A stretch of DNA of 64,000 bases, taken from NCBI GenBank assembly GCA_963835685.1, contig CAWIGI010000003.1, positions 16,559-80,558 of the forward strand, read 5' to 3'. Shown here piece by piece: positions 16,977 to 24,651 of the stretch; the first letter of the stretch is position 1; each line of letters opens with the position of its first letter. The notes beneath the pieces are model-generated. The model was given only the letters and a program-made list of their open reading frames with translations. It searched no databases and was not told the origin of the DNA. The stretch is from DATAGF01 sp963835685 (GTDB lineage: Bacteria > Actinomycetota > Thermoleophilia > Miltoncostaeales > Miltoncostaeaceae). A program made the translations under genes and the position numbers.

Positions 16977-17717
16977 GTGCGGCCCGGCCGGGCGCCGGGC
17001 GACGCGGTGTTCTCCCGGGTCGTGCTGAAGCTCTCGGGCGAGGCGCTGCTGGGGGACGAGCCCTACGGCATCGATCCGGACCGGATCGCGGCGATCGCGC
17101 GCCAGGTGCACGGCGCGGTGGAGCGCGGCGTCGATGTCGCGATCGTGGTGGGGGCGGGGAACATCTTCCGTGGCCTCCAGGGCATGGCGATCGGAATGGA
17201 TCGCGCGACGGCCGACTACATGGGCATGATCGCGACGGTGCTGAACGCCCTGGCCATCCAGGACGCCCTCGAGCGGCTCGGCCTGACCACTCGCGTGCAG
17301 TCGGCGATCGCCATGCAGGAGGTCGCGGAGCCCTACATCAGGCGCCGCGCGATCCGGCACCTGGAGAAGGGCCGGGTCGTCATCTTCGCCGGCGGGACGG
17401 GCAACCCGTTCTTCACGACCGACACCACCGCGGCGCTGCGGGCGCTCGAGATCGGGGCCGAGTGCATCCTGATGGCCAAGAACCGCGTCGAGGGCGTGCT
17501 CGACGCCGACCCGCGCGAGGTGCCCGGCGCCAAGCTGATCCCCAGGATCAGCCACATGCAGGCGATCGAGCGGGGGCTGAAGGTCATGGACGCGACCGCC
17601 CTGACGCTCTGCATGGACAACGGACTGCCAATCTTCGTCTTCAACATGGGCGACGAGGCCAACATCGGGCGGCTGCTGGACGGCGAGCAGATCGGCACGA
17701 TGGTGGTCACCGAGTGA
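16977..17717 (+). CDS. pyrH: uridylate kinase (UMP kinase)
   Basis: Phosphorylates UMP to UDP; amino-acid-kinase fold, hexameric in bacteria. VVLKLSGEALLG near the start, VVGAGNIFRG, MGMIATVLNALA, VIFAGGTGNPFFTTDT and MAKNRVEGVLDADPR are all visible. Three in-frame starts are possible: TTG 16947 (overlapping the tsf end), GTG 16977 and GTG 17007. I chose 16977 as a compromise; the conserved sequence begins just after 17007. Confidence 0.95.
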   Translation: MRPGRAPGDAVFSRVVLKLSGEALLGDEPYGIDPDRIAAIARQVHGAVERGVDVAIVVGAGNIFRGLQGMAIGMDRATADYMGMIATVLNALAIQDALERLGLTTRVQSAIAMQEVAEPYIRRRAIRHLEKGRVVIFAGGTGNPFFTTDTTAALRALEIGAECILMAKNRVEGVLDADPREVPGAKLIPRISHMQAIERGLKVMDATALTLCMDNGLPIFVFNMGDEANIGRLLDGEQIGTMVVTE

Positions 17718-17736
17718 CCGATCGAGGGGGGCGGCG

Positions 17737-18292
17737 GTGGAGGATCGGCTGAAGGACGCCAAGCGGCGGATGGACGGCGCGGCGAAGGCGCTCGCGAGCG
17801 AGTTCCAGACGGTGCGCACCGGGCGGGCGTTCGACCGGGCTCCTCGACCGCGTCGCCGTCGACGCCTACGGGACGCGCACCCCGCTCAACCAGCTCGCGA
17901 CGATCCAGGCGCCCGAGCCGCGCCTGCTCACGGTGCAGCCGTACGACCGCAGCATCATGGCCTCGGTGGAGAAGGCGATCATGGAGTCGGACCTCGGGCT
18001 CACGCCCAACAACGACGGCCAGATCATCCGGCTCCCCGTGCCCGAGCTCACCGAGGAGCGGCGCAAGGAGATGGTTCGGCTCGTCCACAAGATGGCCGAG
18101 GAGGCGCGCGTGGCCGTGCGCAACGTCCGCCGCGACGTCCTCAATGAGATGAAGCGGGCCGAGAAGAGCGGCGACCTCTCGCGGGACGAGCTCTCGCGGG
18201 GCCAGGACGAGGTGCAGAAGCTCACCGACGCCGAGGTGAAGGCCATCGACGACCTGATGGCGCGCAAAGAGGCCGAGATCCTCGAGGTCTGA
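17737..18292 (+). CDS. frr: ribosome recycling factor, reading frame broken by one base
   Basis: Splits the post-termination ribosome with EF-G. The first frame gives VEDRLKDAKRRMDGAAKAL and FQTVRTGRAFD, then goes out of frame. The second frame carries LLDRVAVDAYGTRTPLNQLA and the rest to stop 18290-18292. Deleting one C at 17835-17836 restores GRAFDGLLDRV and a 184-residue protein, the normal length. The gene is essential in bacteria and nothing else is damaged, so I keep it as a CDS and suspect a sequence error. Starts at GTG 17737. Confidence 0.85.
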
Positions 18293-18298
18293 CGCGGC

Positions 18299-19063
18299 GT
18301 GACGATCAGGACGCGGCTGCGCACGGCCCGCTCCGTCCTGGGGCTCGGCCGCGCGGCCCCCCAGGAGCGGCCCGCCGGCCTCACCGATGTCCCGGCGTCG
18401 GTGGCGATCATCATGGACGGGAACGGCCGATGGGCCCGCGACCGCCACCTTCCGGTTGGGGCCGGCCACCGCGCCGGCGCGCGGGCGCTGAAGCGGGTCG
18501 TGCGCGCCGCCGGCGACGCCGGCATCAAGGACCTCACGGTCTTCTCGTTCTCCACCGAGAACTGGTCGCGCCCCCTCGACGAGGTTGACGACCTGATGGG
18601 CCTCTTCTGCGAGCTCATCGACCGCGAGGTCCCCGAGCTGCACGCGGAGCGCGTCCAGATCCGCTTCATCGGCCGGTGCGACGACCTCGACGAGGCGCTG
18701 CGGGCGAAGATCGCCGAGGCGGAGGCGCTCACGGCGGAGAACGACCGCCTGCGCCTGTTCATCGCCATGAATTACGGCGGGCGCCAGGAGATCCTCGACG
18801 CGGCGCGCCGCTTCGCGATCGAGTGCGGGCCCGACGCCGGCGAGGCCGAGTTCGCGCGCCTGCTGTACGGCCCCGACCTGCGCGACCCCGAGCTCGTGAT
18901 CCGCACGAGCGGCGAGCAGCGCCTCTCGAATTTCCTCCTCTGGCAGTCCGCCTACGCCGAGCTGCACTTCTCGCCGCGGCTGTGGCCGGACTTCACGCCC
19001 GAGGACCTCGAGCTGGCGCTCGCCGACTACGCGCGGCGCCACCGCCGATTCGGCGGGCGGTGA
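18299..19063 (+). CDS. uppS: isoprenyl transferase (undecaprenyl diphosphate synthase type)
   Basis: Makes the polyprenyl carrier for cell-wall synthesis. 254 residues. The catalytic Asp is in AIIMDGNGRWARDR. GHRAGARALKRVV, FSFSTENWSRP and the C-terminal DLVIRTSGEQRLSNFLLWQSAYAE region (here PELVIRTSGEQ) match cis-prenyltransferases. Actinobacteria often have several such enzymes with different chain lengths, so the product length is not certain. It overlaps cdsA by GTGA. Confidence 0.94.
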   Translation: MTIRTRLRTARSVLGLGRAAPQERPAGLTDVPASVAIIMDGNGRWARDRHLPVGAGHRAGARALKRVVRAAGDAGIKDLTVFSFSTENWSRPLDEVDDLMGLFCELIDREVPELHAERVQIRFIGRCDDLDEALRAKIAEAEALTAENDRLRLFIAMNYGGRQEILDAARRFAIECGPDAGEAEFARLLYGPDLRDPELVIRTSGEQRLSNFLLWQSAYAELHFSPRLWPDFTPEDLELALADYARRHRRFGGR

Positions 19064-19860
19064 GCCCCGGCCTCACGAGCCGCCTCGCGATCGCGATCCC
19101 CGGGATCGCGCTCGCGATCGCGGTGGTGGCGATCGGCGGCGCGCCCTTCGCGATCGTCGCCGCCGCGATCGGCGTGCTCGGCCTCTACGAGCTCTACAGC
19201 CTCACCGCCGCCCAGCGGCCGCTGCGCTGGGCGGGCTACGCGGGCACGCTCCTGATCGTGCTCCTGGCCTGGGGCTACGACCCGGGGGAGCGCGGCATGC
19301 TGGTCGGCGCCGGCATCGCGCTGTTCATGGTCGCGGTCGCCGGCCTCATCCTGCCGCGCCGCGAGGACATCACCGCGCGGATGGCGACGACCCTGCTCGG
19401 CGTGGTCTATCTGGGCCTGCCGCTCGGGATCCTCGTGCTGACCCGCGAGCTGCCCGACGGCGCGGGGGCCGTGGTGAACGTCCTCGTGGGCGTGTGGGTC
19501 TTCGACACGGCCTCGTACGTCGGCGGCCGGCTCTGGGGGCGCACCCCGATCGCCCCGCGCATCTCGCCGGCGAAGACCGTCGAGGGCGCCGTCATCGGCC
19601 TCGCGGCCGGCACGCTGGCGGTGTGGATCGCGGGGCTCTACATGGACTGGATCGACGGCTGGCAGTCGCTGGTGCTGGGCCTGGTCATCTGCCCGGCCGC
19701 CTACCTCGGCGACCTCTTCGAGTCGATGCTCAAGCGCGACGCCGGCGCCAAGGACTCCGGCCGCCTCCTTCTGGCTCACGGCGGCGTCCTCGACCGCTTC
19801 GACGCCCTCCTGTTCGGGACCGTCGCCGCGTACTTCGTGACGATCTGGCTGGTGTACTAA
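19060..19860 (+). CDS. cdsA: phosphatidate cytidylyltransferase
   Basis: Makes CDP-diacylglycerol, the precursor of phospholipids. 266 residues with about seven membrane segments. The C-terminal signature is visible as SMLKRDAGAKDSGRLLLAHGGVLDRFD. The usual PGHGG reads LAHGG here, a minor change. Start GTG 19060 overlaps uppS. The stop is followed with no gap by repeat copy D. Confidence 0.94.
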   Translation: MSPGLTSRLAIAIPGIALAIAVVAIGGAPFAIVAAAIGVLGLYELYSLTAAQRPLRWAGYAGTLLIVLLAWGYDPGERGMLVGAGIALFMVAVAGLILPRREDITARMATTLLGVVYLGLPLGILVLTRELPDGAGAVVNVLVGVWVFDTASYVGGRLWGRTPIAPRISPAKTVEGAVIGLAAGTLAVWIAGLYMDWIDGWQSLVLGLVICPAAYLGDLFESMLKRDAGAKDSGRLLLAHGGVLDRFDALLFGTVAAYFVTIWLVY

Positions 19861-19966
19861 GGCGTACCACGCGCCTCTTGCGGGCGCGTGGGGACGCGCA
19901 AATGCACCCTGGCCGGGCGCATTTGCAGACCGGCGGCACCGGCTGCGCCGGGGCTGGCCGCCGGGA
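19861..19966 (-). repeat. three-hairpin dispersed element, copy D
   Basis: Minus-strand copy starting on the base after the cdsA stop. P3 stem: CACGCGCC (19868-19875) with GGCGCGTG (19883-19890), loop CGCAAGA on the minus strand, flanked by GTACGCC. P2 stem: CAAATGC (19899-19905) with GCATTTG (19919-19925), around an inner CCC/GGG pair and the GGCCA-type loop. P1 has an inserted G and C on opposite arms relative to copy A, a compensatory change. It faces copy B across 41 bases. Confidence 0.75.
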
Positions 19967-20007
19967 GAAGCACCTCGGACCGAACGGTGGCCGCGGTGGT
20001 CCTGACC

Positions 20008-20113
20008 TTTCCGGCGCCCGCCCCGCCGCAGGCGGTGCGCCGGTCTGCGAAAGGCCTCGGCCAGAGGCCCTTTCGCGCGTCTCAGCGGGCCCGCAAGAGG
20101 CCCGCTGTACGCT
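20008..20113 (+). repeat. three-hairpin dispersed element, copy B
   Basis: P1 inner stem is CCGCC-GCA-GGCGG, where copies A, C and D have CCGGC/GCCGG, so both arms changed together. P2: GAAAGGCCTC with GAGGCCCTTTC (one bulge), loop GGCCA. The GCGCGTC linker is followed by P3, CAGCGGGCC (20083-20091) with GGCCCGCTG (20099-20107), loop CGCAAGA, ending GTACGCT. The terminal TACGCT (20108-20113) is the only candidate -10 for the peptidase gene starting at 20121. Confidence 0.75.
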
Positions 20114-20120
20114 TGGCACG

Positions 20121-21149
20121 GTGAACCTCGAGCTGCTGACCGAGCTGTGCGAGACGCCGGGGGCGCCCGGGCGCGAGGAGCGCATCCGCGAGGTGGCCCG
20201 GCGCGAGCTCTCGGCCAACGCCGACGAGGTGACGGTTGACCCGCTCGGGAGCCTGGTCGCACGCCGCGCCGGGCGCGGCGGCCCGCGCCTGATGCTGTCG
20301 GCCCACATGGACGAGATCGGCTTCATGGTCAGCCACGTCGAGGAGGCCGGCCAGCTGCGGCTGCTGCCCCTCGGCGGCTTCGACCCCAAGACCCTCACGG
20401 CGCAGCGCGTCGTCGTGCACGGCCGCGAGGACCTCCTCGGGGTGCTCGGCACCAAGCCGGTCCACCTCATGAGCGACGAGGACAAGCGCAAGCCGGCCAA
20501 GCTCGAGGACTACTTCGTCGACGTCGGCCTGCCGGGCGAGCGGGTGCGCGAGCTGGTGCGGCCCGGGGACGTGGTCACCAGGGAGCGGGGGATGGCCCGG
20601 CTCGGCGACCTCGTCACCTGCAAGAGCCTGGACAACCGGGCCGGCCTCTACGTCATGGTCGAGGCGTTCCGGGCGCTGGCCGACCACGAGTGCGAGGTCG
20701 TCGCCGTGGCGACCGTGCAGGAGGAGGTCGGGCTCCGCGGCGCCCGGGTCGCGGCGTCGCGCCTCCGTCCCCGGATCGGCCTCGCGATCGACATCACGCT
20801 GGCCAACGACGGGCCCGACGCCAAGCCCCACGAGCGGATCACGGCCCTCGGGGCTGGCGCCGCCGTGAAGGTCTACGACACGAGCGCCATCGTGCCGCGG
20901 GAGGTCGTTGACCATCTCGTCGCGATCGCCGAGGAGCGCGGCATCCCGCATCAGCTCGAGGTCATGCCCCGCGGCGGCACCGACACCCGCGAGCTCGCCC
21001 TGTCCGGCGACGGCGCCCCCGCGGGCTGCGTCTCCATCCCGACCCGATACGTCCACCAGGTCGTCGAGGCCTGTCACCCGGACGACCTCGACGCCTCGGT
21101 CCGCCTGGTGACGGCCTTCTGCGAGACGGCCCAGGCCCTGGTGGACTGA
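20121..21149 (+). CDS. M42 family metallopeptidase (glutamyl aminopeptidase/endoglucanase-like)
   Basis: 342 residues. Dinuclear-metal aminopeptidase features: LSAHMDEIGFMV near residue 60, SLDNRAGLYV near residue 170, the catalytic Glu pair in VATVQEEVGLRGA, DITLANDGPD, MPRGGTDTRELAL and the final metal His in RYVHQVVEACHPDD. It probably trims peptides in the cytosol. It is an insertion in the otherwise conserved cdsA-dxr junction, and repeats D and B lie between it and cdsA. GTG 20121 is seven bases after TACGCT with no ribosome-binding site. Confidence 0.92.
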   Translation: MNLELLTELCETPGAPGREERIREVARRELSANADEVTVDPLGSLVARRAGRGGPRLMLSAHMDEIGFMVSHVEEAGQLRLLPLGGFDPKTLTAQRVVVHGREDLLGVLGTKPVHLMSDEDKRKPAKLEDYFVDVGLPGERVRELVRPGDVVTRERGMARLGDLVTCKSLDNRAGLYVMVEAFRALADHECEVVAVATVQEEVGLRGARVAASRLRPRIGLAIDITLANDGPDAKPHERITALGAGAAVKVYDTSAIVPREVVDHLVAIAEERGIPHQLEVMPRGGTDTRELALSGDGAPAGCVSIPTRYVHQVVEACHPDDLDASVRLVTAFCETAQALVD

Positions 21150-21210
21150 CCGGCGCCGGCGTCGATCGGCGCTCCCACACGCGCATGCGGGCGCGTGCGG
21201 GGACCCCCGC

Positions 21211-21216
21211 TACACT
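21211..21216 (+). promoter_or_regulatory. -10 hexamer TACACT for dxr
   Basis: TACACT is six bases before GTG 21223, with no Shine-Dalgarno. A short inverted repeat of GCGC/CGCG character lies just upstream at 21178-21200. Confidence 0.5.
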
Positions 21217-21222
21217 CGACCG

Positions 21223-22324
21223 GTGATCCGCGTCCTCGTCCTGGGCTCCACGGGGTCCATCGGCGTGCAGGCCCTCGAGGTGATCGAGGCCGCGCCCGAC
21301 ATGGTCGCCTGCGGCCTCACGTGCGCCAGGAGCGCGCGCGCGATGGCGGAGCAGGCGCGTGCCCACGGGGTCGCCCACACCGCCTGCGCCGACGACACGC
21401 CGGACCTGGGCGAGCTCATGGACACGAGCGAGCCGGACATCGTGCTGAACGCGATCGTGGGGGCGGCGGGGCTGCGGTGGACGCTGGCCGCGCTCGACCG
21501 CGGGCTGCCGGTCGCGCTCGCCAACAAGGAGAGCCTCGTCGTCGGCGGCGAGCTGGTGACGCGGGCGCGCGATCGGGCCGGCGCCCCCCTCGTCCCGGTC
21601 GACTCCGAGCACTCCGCCCTCCTCCAGCTCCTGGAGGGGGTTCCCCGCGAGCGCGTCGTCGCCGGGGTCCTCACCGCCTCCGGCGGGCCCTTCCGCGGCA
21701 GGGCGGCCGAGGAGCTCGAGTCCGTCACGCCGGCGCAGGCCCTGCGCCACCCCACCTGGGACATGGGGGGCCGGATCACGATCGACTCGGCGACGCTCAT
21801 GAACAAGGGCTTCGAGGTGATCGAGGCCCATCACCTCTTCGGGCTGTCCTACGACCGGATCGAGGTCGTCGTCCACCCGCAGTCCCTCGTGCACGCCATG
21901 GCGCGGCTGGACGACGGGAGCGTCCTCGCCCACTGCGGCCCGCCCGACATGAGGGTCCCGATCGGCTACGCCCTCCGGCATCCCGCCCCGCCCCCGCCGG
22001 GGCGCGCCGATGGACCTGGTGGGCCGCCGGCTCGACTTCGAGGCGCCCGACGAGACCGCCTTCCCCTGCCTCGCCCTTGCGCGCGAGGCCGGCCGCGAGG
22101 GGGGGACGGCGCCCGCGGTGCTCAACGCGGCCGACGAGGTGGCGGTGGCGGCCTTCCTCGCGGAGCGCATCGGGTTCATGGACATCGCGCGCGTCGTGAC
22201 GGCGGCGCTCGAGGCCGTCCCCGCCGCACCGGCCGACACGCTGGAGGGCGTGCTCGACGCCGACGCCCGCTCGCGCGAGGCGGCCCGGGCCGCCATCGAG
22301 GGGGTGCCGGCGTGGTCGGCCTGA
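21223..22324 (+). CDS. dxr: 1-deoxy-D-xylulose 5-phosphate reductoisomerase, frame broken by one base
   Basis: Second step of the MEP isoprenoid pathway. The first frame carries VLVLGSTGSIGVQALEV, ALANKESLVVGGELV, VPVDSEHSALLQ, ASGGPFRG, MNKGFEVIEAHHLFGL and VVHPQSLVHAM. After a C-rich run near 21985-22000 the frame shifts; the remaining C-terminal part (MDLVGRRLDFEAPDE, VLNAADEVAVAAFL) is read one base on. Deleting one C of the five-C run restores 366 residues. The pathway partner ispG follows, so loss of function is unlikely and a sequence error is suspected. Its stop overlaps rseP. Confidence 0.85.
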
Positions 22325-23397
22325 ACATCCTCTGGTTCGTCCTGATCCTGATGTTCCTCGTGCTCGTGCACGAGGCCGGGCACATGGTCGTCGCCAAGTG
22401 GTGCGGGATGCGCGTCGAGCGCTTCTCGATCTTCTTCGGCAAGCCCCTCTGGTCGTTCCGGCGCGGCGAGACCGAGTACGGCTTCGGCTGGCTGCCGCTC
22501 GGCGGCTACGTGAAGATCAGCGGGATGACCCGAGGGGAGGAGATGCCCCCCGAGGTCGAGCCGCGCGCCTACTACAACATGCCCGCGTGGAAGAAGATCG
22601 TGACGATCCTCGCCGGGCCGGCCGTCAACATCCTCCTGGCCGTGATGATCTTCGCCGCGATCTTCTGGATCGGCATCCCGACCCTCCGCGTCACCGACAC
22701 GGTCGGGGCCGTCACCCCTGGCCAGGCCGCCGCGCAGGCGGGCCTGCAGCCCGGCGACCGCTTCGTCGCGATCGACGACGTCCAGGTGAACGGCGACCCG
22801 GAGCGCCTGCGGCAGGAGCTCCTGGAGGGCGAGCCCGGGGACCGGGTCGTGCTCACGCTGGAGCGCGACGGCCGGACGATCCGCCGCGCCGCCACGCTCC
22901 AGCAGCTCGACGACGTGGCCGGGCGGCGCACCGGGCTCGGCTTCACCTTCGACGGGGTCGAGGGGCCGACCCAGCAGTACGGGTTCGTCCGCGGCCTCGA
23001 GGAGGGGCTCGACTTCACGTACTTCGTGATCAAGGCGAACGTCGAGGTGTTCGGCGACATCTTCACCAGCGAGGAGGCCCGCGGGCAGGTGTCGAGCGTC
23101 GTGGGGGTGGGCGCCGTCTTCAACGAGGTCTCCGACGAGGGCATCATCACGCTGCTGCGCTTCGTCGGCGTCATCAGCCTGGCACTCGGCATCTTCAACC
23201 TGCTGCCGATCCTCCCCCTCGACGGCGGCCACATCCTGTTCGCGCTGATCGAGAAGGCGAAGGGGTCGGCGCTCAGCCGCGCGACCTACGAGCGGGCCTC
23301 CTTCATCGGCCTCGCCCTCGTCCTCGTGGTCTTCGTCTTCGCGCTCCAGAACGACATCGGCCGCATCACCGGCGAGGGCTTCCAGGTCGACCGTTAG
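22312..23397 (+). CDS. rseP: site-2 protease, RseP/RasP family
   Basis: Intramembrane zinc metalloprotease that releases membrane-bound regulators. 361 residues. HEAGH zinc motif at residues 20-24 in the first membrane segment, a PDZ domain at about 130-200 (PGQAAAQAGLQPGDRFVAID), and the third zinc ligand in LPLDGGHILF near residue 303. Starts at GTG 22312, overlapping the dxr stop by 13 bases. In actinobacteria the substrates include anti-sigma factors and division proteins; the substrate here is unknown. Confidence 0.93.
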   Translation: MVGLNILWFVLILMFLVLVHEAGHMVVAKWCGMRVERFSIFFGKPLWSFRRGETEYGFGWLPLGGYVKISGMTRGEEMPPEVEPRAYYNMPAWKKIVTILAGPAVNILLAVMIFAAIFWIGIPTLRVTDTVGAVTPGQAAAQAGLQPGDRFVAIDDVQVNGDPERLRQELLEGEPGDRVVLTLERDGRTIRRAATLQQLDDVAGRRTGLGFTFDGVEGPTQQYGFVRGLEEGLDFTYFVIKANVEVFGDIFTSEEARGQVSSVVGVGAVFNEVSDEGIITLLRFVGVISLALGIFNLLPILPLDGGHILFALIEKAKGSALSRATYERASFIGLALVLVVFVFALQNDIGRITGEGFQVDR

Positions 23398-23400
23398 GGT
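23395..23400 (+). promoter_or_regulatory. -10 hexamer TAGGGT for ispG
   Basis: TAGGGT begins with the rseP stop codon and lies six bases before ATG 23407. This suggests ispG can be transcribed separately as a leaderless message. Confidence 0.4.
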
Positions 23401-23406
23401 GGGCGC

Positions 23407-24651
23407 ATGAGCGGGACCGTGTCGCGACGCCGGAGCCGGGCCTGCCGCGTGGGCGAGGTCGTCGTCGGCGGGGGTGCCCCCGTGGTGGTCCAGTCGATGA
23501 CCAACACCGACACGGCCGACGCGCCCGCGACCGCCCGCCAGGTGGCCGAGCTGGCCGAGGCCGGGTCGGAGATCGTCCGCATCACGGTCAACAACCGCGC
23601 CGCCGCCGCCAGGGTGGCCGAGATCCGCGAGCGCCTGCGCGACGAGCACGGCATCGACGTCCCGCTGGTCGGCGACTTCCACTACAACGGCCACACGCTG
23701 CTGCGCGAGTTCCCGGACTGCGCCGAGGCCCTCGACAAGTACCGCATCAACCCCGGCAACGTCGGCCGCGGCGCCCGCCACGACGCCAACTTCGCGACGA
23801 TGGTGCAGGCGGCGATCGACCACGACAAACCGGTCCGGATCGGGGTCAACGCGGGCTCGCTCGACCCGGAGCTGCTCGACCGCCTGATGGACGAGAACGG
23901 CCGGCGCGCCGAGCCCCTCGGCGCCGACGAGGTGCTGCGCGAGGCGATGGTCCAGAGCGCCGTCACGTCGGCCGAGGCGGCCGAGGAGCTGGGCCTGCCG
24001 GGAGACCGGGTCGTCCTGTCGTGCAAGACGAGCCGCCTGCAGGACATGGTGGCCGTCTACCGGGAGCTCGCGGCGCGATGCGCCCACCCGCTGCACCTGG
24101 GGCTCACCGAGGCCGGGATGGGCAGCAAGGGCATCGTCTCGACCACCGCGGCGCTCGGGATCCTCCTGCAGGACGGCATCGGCGACACGATCCGCGCGAG
24201 CCTCACACCGGAGCCCGGCGGCGACCGGTCCCTCGAGGTGCGCGTGTGCCGGGAGCTCCTCCAGAGCCTGGGCCTGCGCTCCTTTCGCCCGGAGGTCACC
24301 GCCTGCCCGGGCTGCGGGCGCACCACCAGCACGGTCTTCCAGGAGCTGGCCCAGGTCATCGAGCGGCACCTCGAGGCCCGCATGGCCGAGTGGCGCGCCG
24401 AGCGGCCGGGTGCCGCCGAGCTGAAGGTCGCGGTGATGGGGTGCATCGTCAACGGCCCCGGCGAGAGCCGCGCCGCCGACATCGGCATCAGCCTGCCCGG
24501 CACGGGCGAGCAGCCGCGCGCCCCGGTCTACGTCGACGGGGAGAAGGTCCGCACGCTGGAGGGGCCGACGCTCGCCGAGGACTTCATCGCGATGGTCGAG
24601 GACTACGTCGTGACCCGCTTCCCGCTCGCGACCGCCGCGGCCCCCGGGTGA
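23407..24651 (+). CDS. ispG: HMBPP synthase (flavodoxin/ferredoxin-dependent)
   Basis: 4Fe-4S enzyme of the MEP pathway that makes HMBPP from the cyclic diphosphate. 414 residues. The N-terminal barrel has VVVQSMTNTDTADAPAT, LVGDFHYNGHTLL and YRINPGNVGRG. The C-terminal domain has the cluster cysteines in TACPGCGRTT and MGCIVNGPGE. It ends with a GTGA overlap into proS. Confidence 0.96.
   Translation: MSGTVSRRRSRACRVGEVVVGGGAPVVVQSMTNTDTADAPATARQVAELAEAGSEIVRITVNNRAAAARVAEIRERLRDEHGIDVPLVGDFHYNGHTLLREFPDCAEALDKYRINPGNVGRGARHDANFATMVQAAIDHDKPVRIGVNAGSLDPELLDRLMDENGRRAEPLGADEVLREAMVQSAVTSAEAAEELGLPGDRVVLSCKTSRLQDMVAVYRELAARCAHPLHLGLTEAGMGSKGIVSTTAALGILLQDGIGDTIRASLTPEPGGDRSLEVRVCRELLQSLGLRSFRPEVTACPGCGRTTSTVFQELAQVIERHLEARMAEWRAERPGAAELKVAVMGCIVNGPGESRAADIGISLPGTGEQPRAPVYVDGEKVRTLEGPTLAEDFIAMVEDYVVTRFPLATAAAPG

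Noticed and set aside
17737..18292. Programmed frameshifting in frr
   Set aside because: No slippery sequence or internal Shine-Dalgarno at the break, and three other genes show the same kind of one-base insertion.
20962..24369. A 1135-codon open frame on the minus strand
   Set aside because: Shadow of dxr-rseP-ispG in GC-rich DNA; the composition is Arg/Gly/Asp-rich with no family resemblance, while the plus strand encodes well-known proteins.
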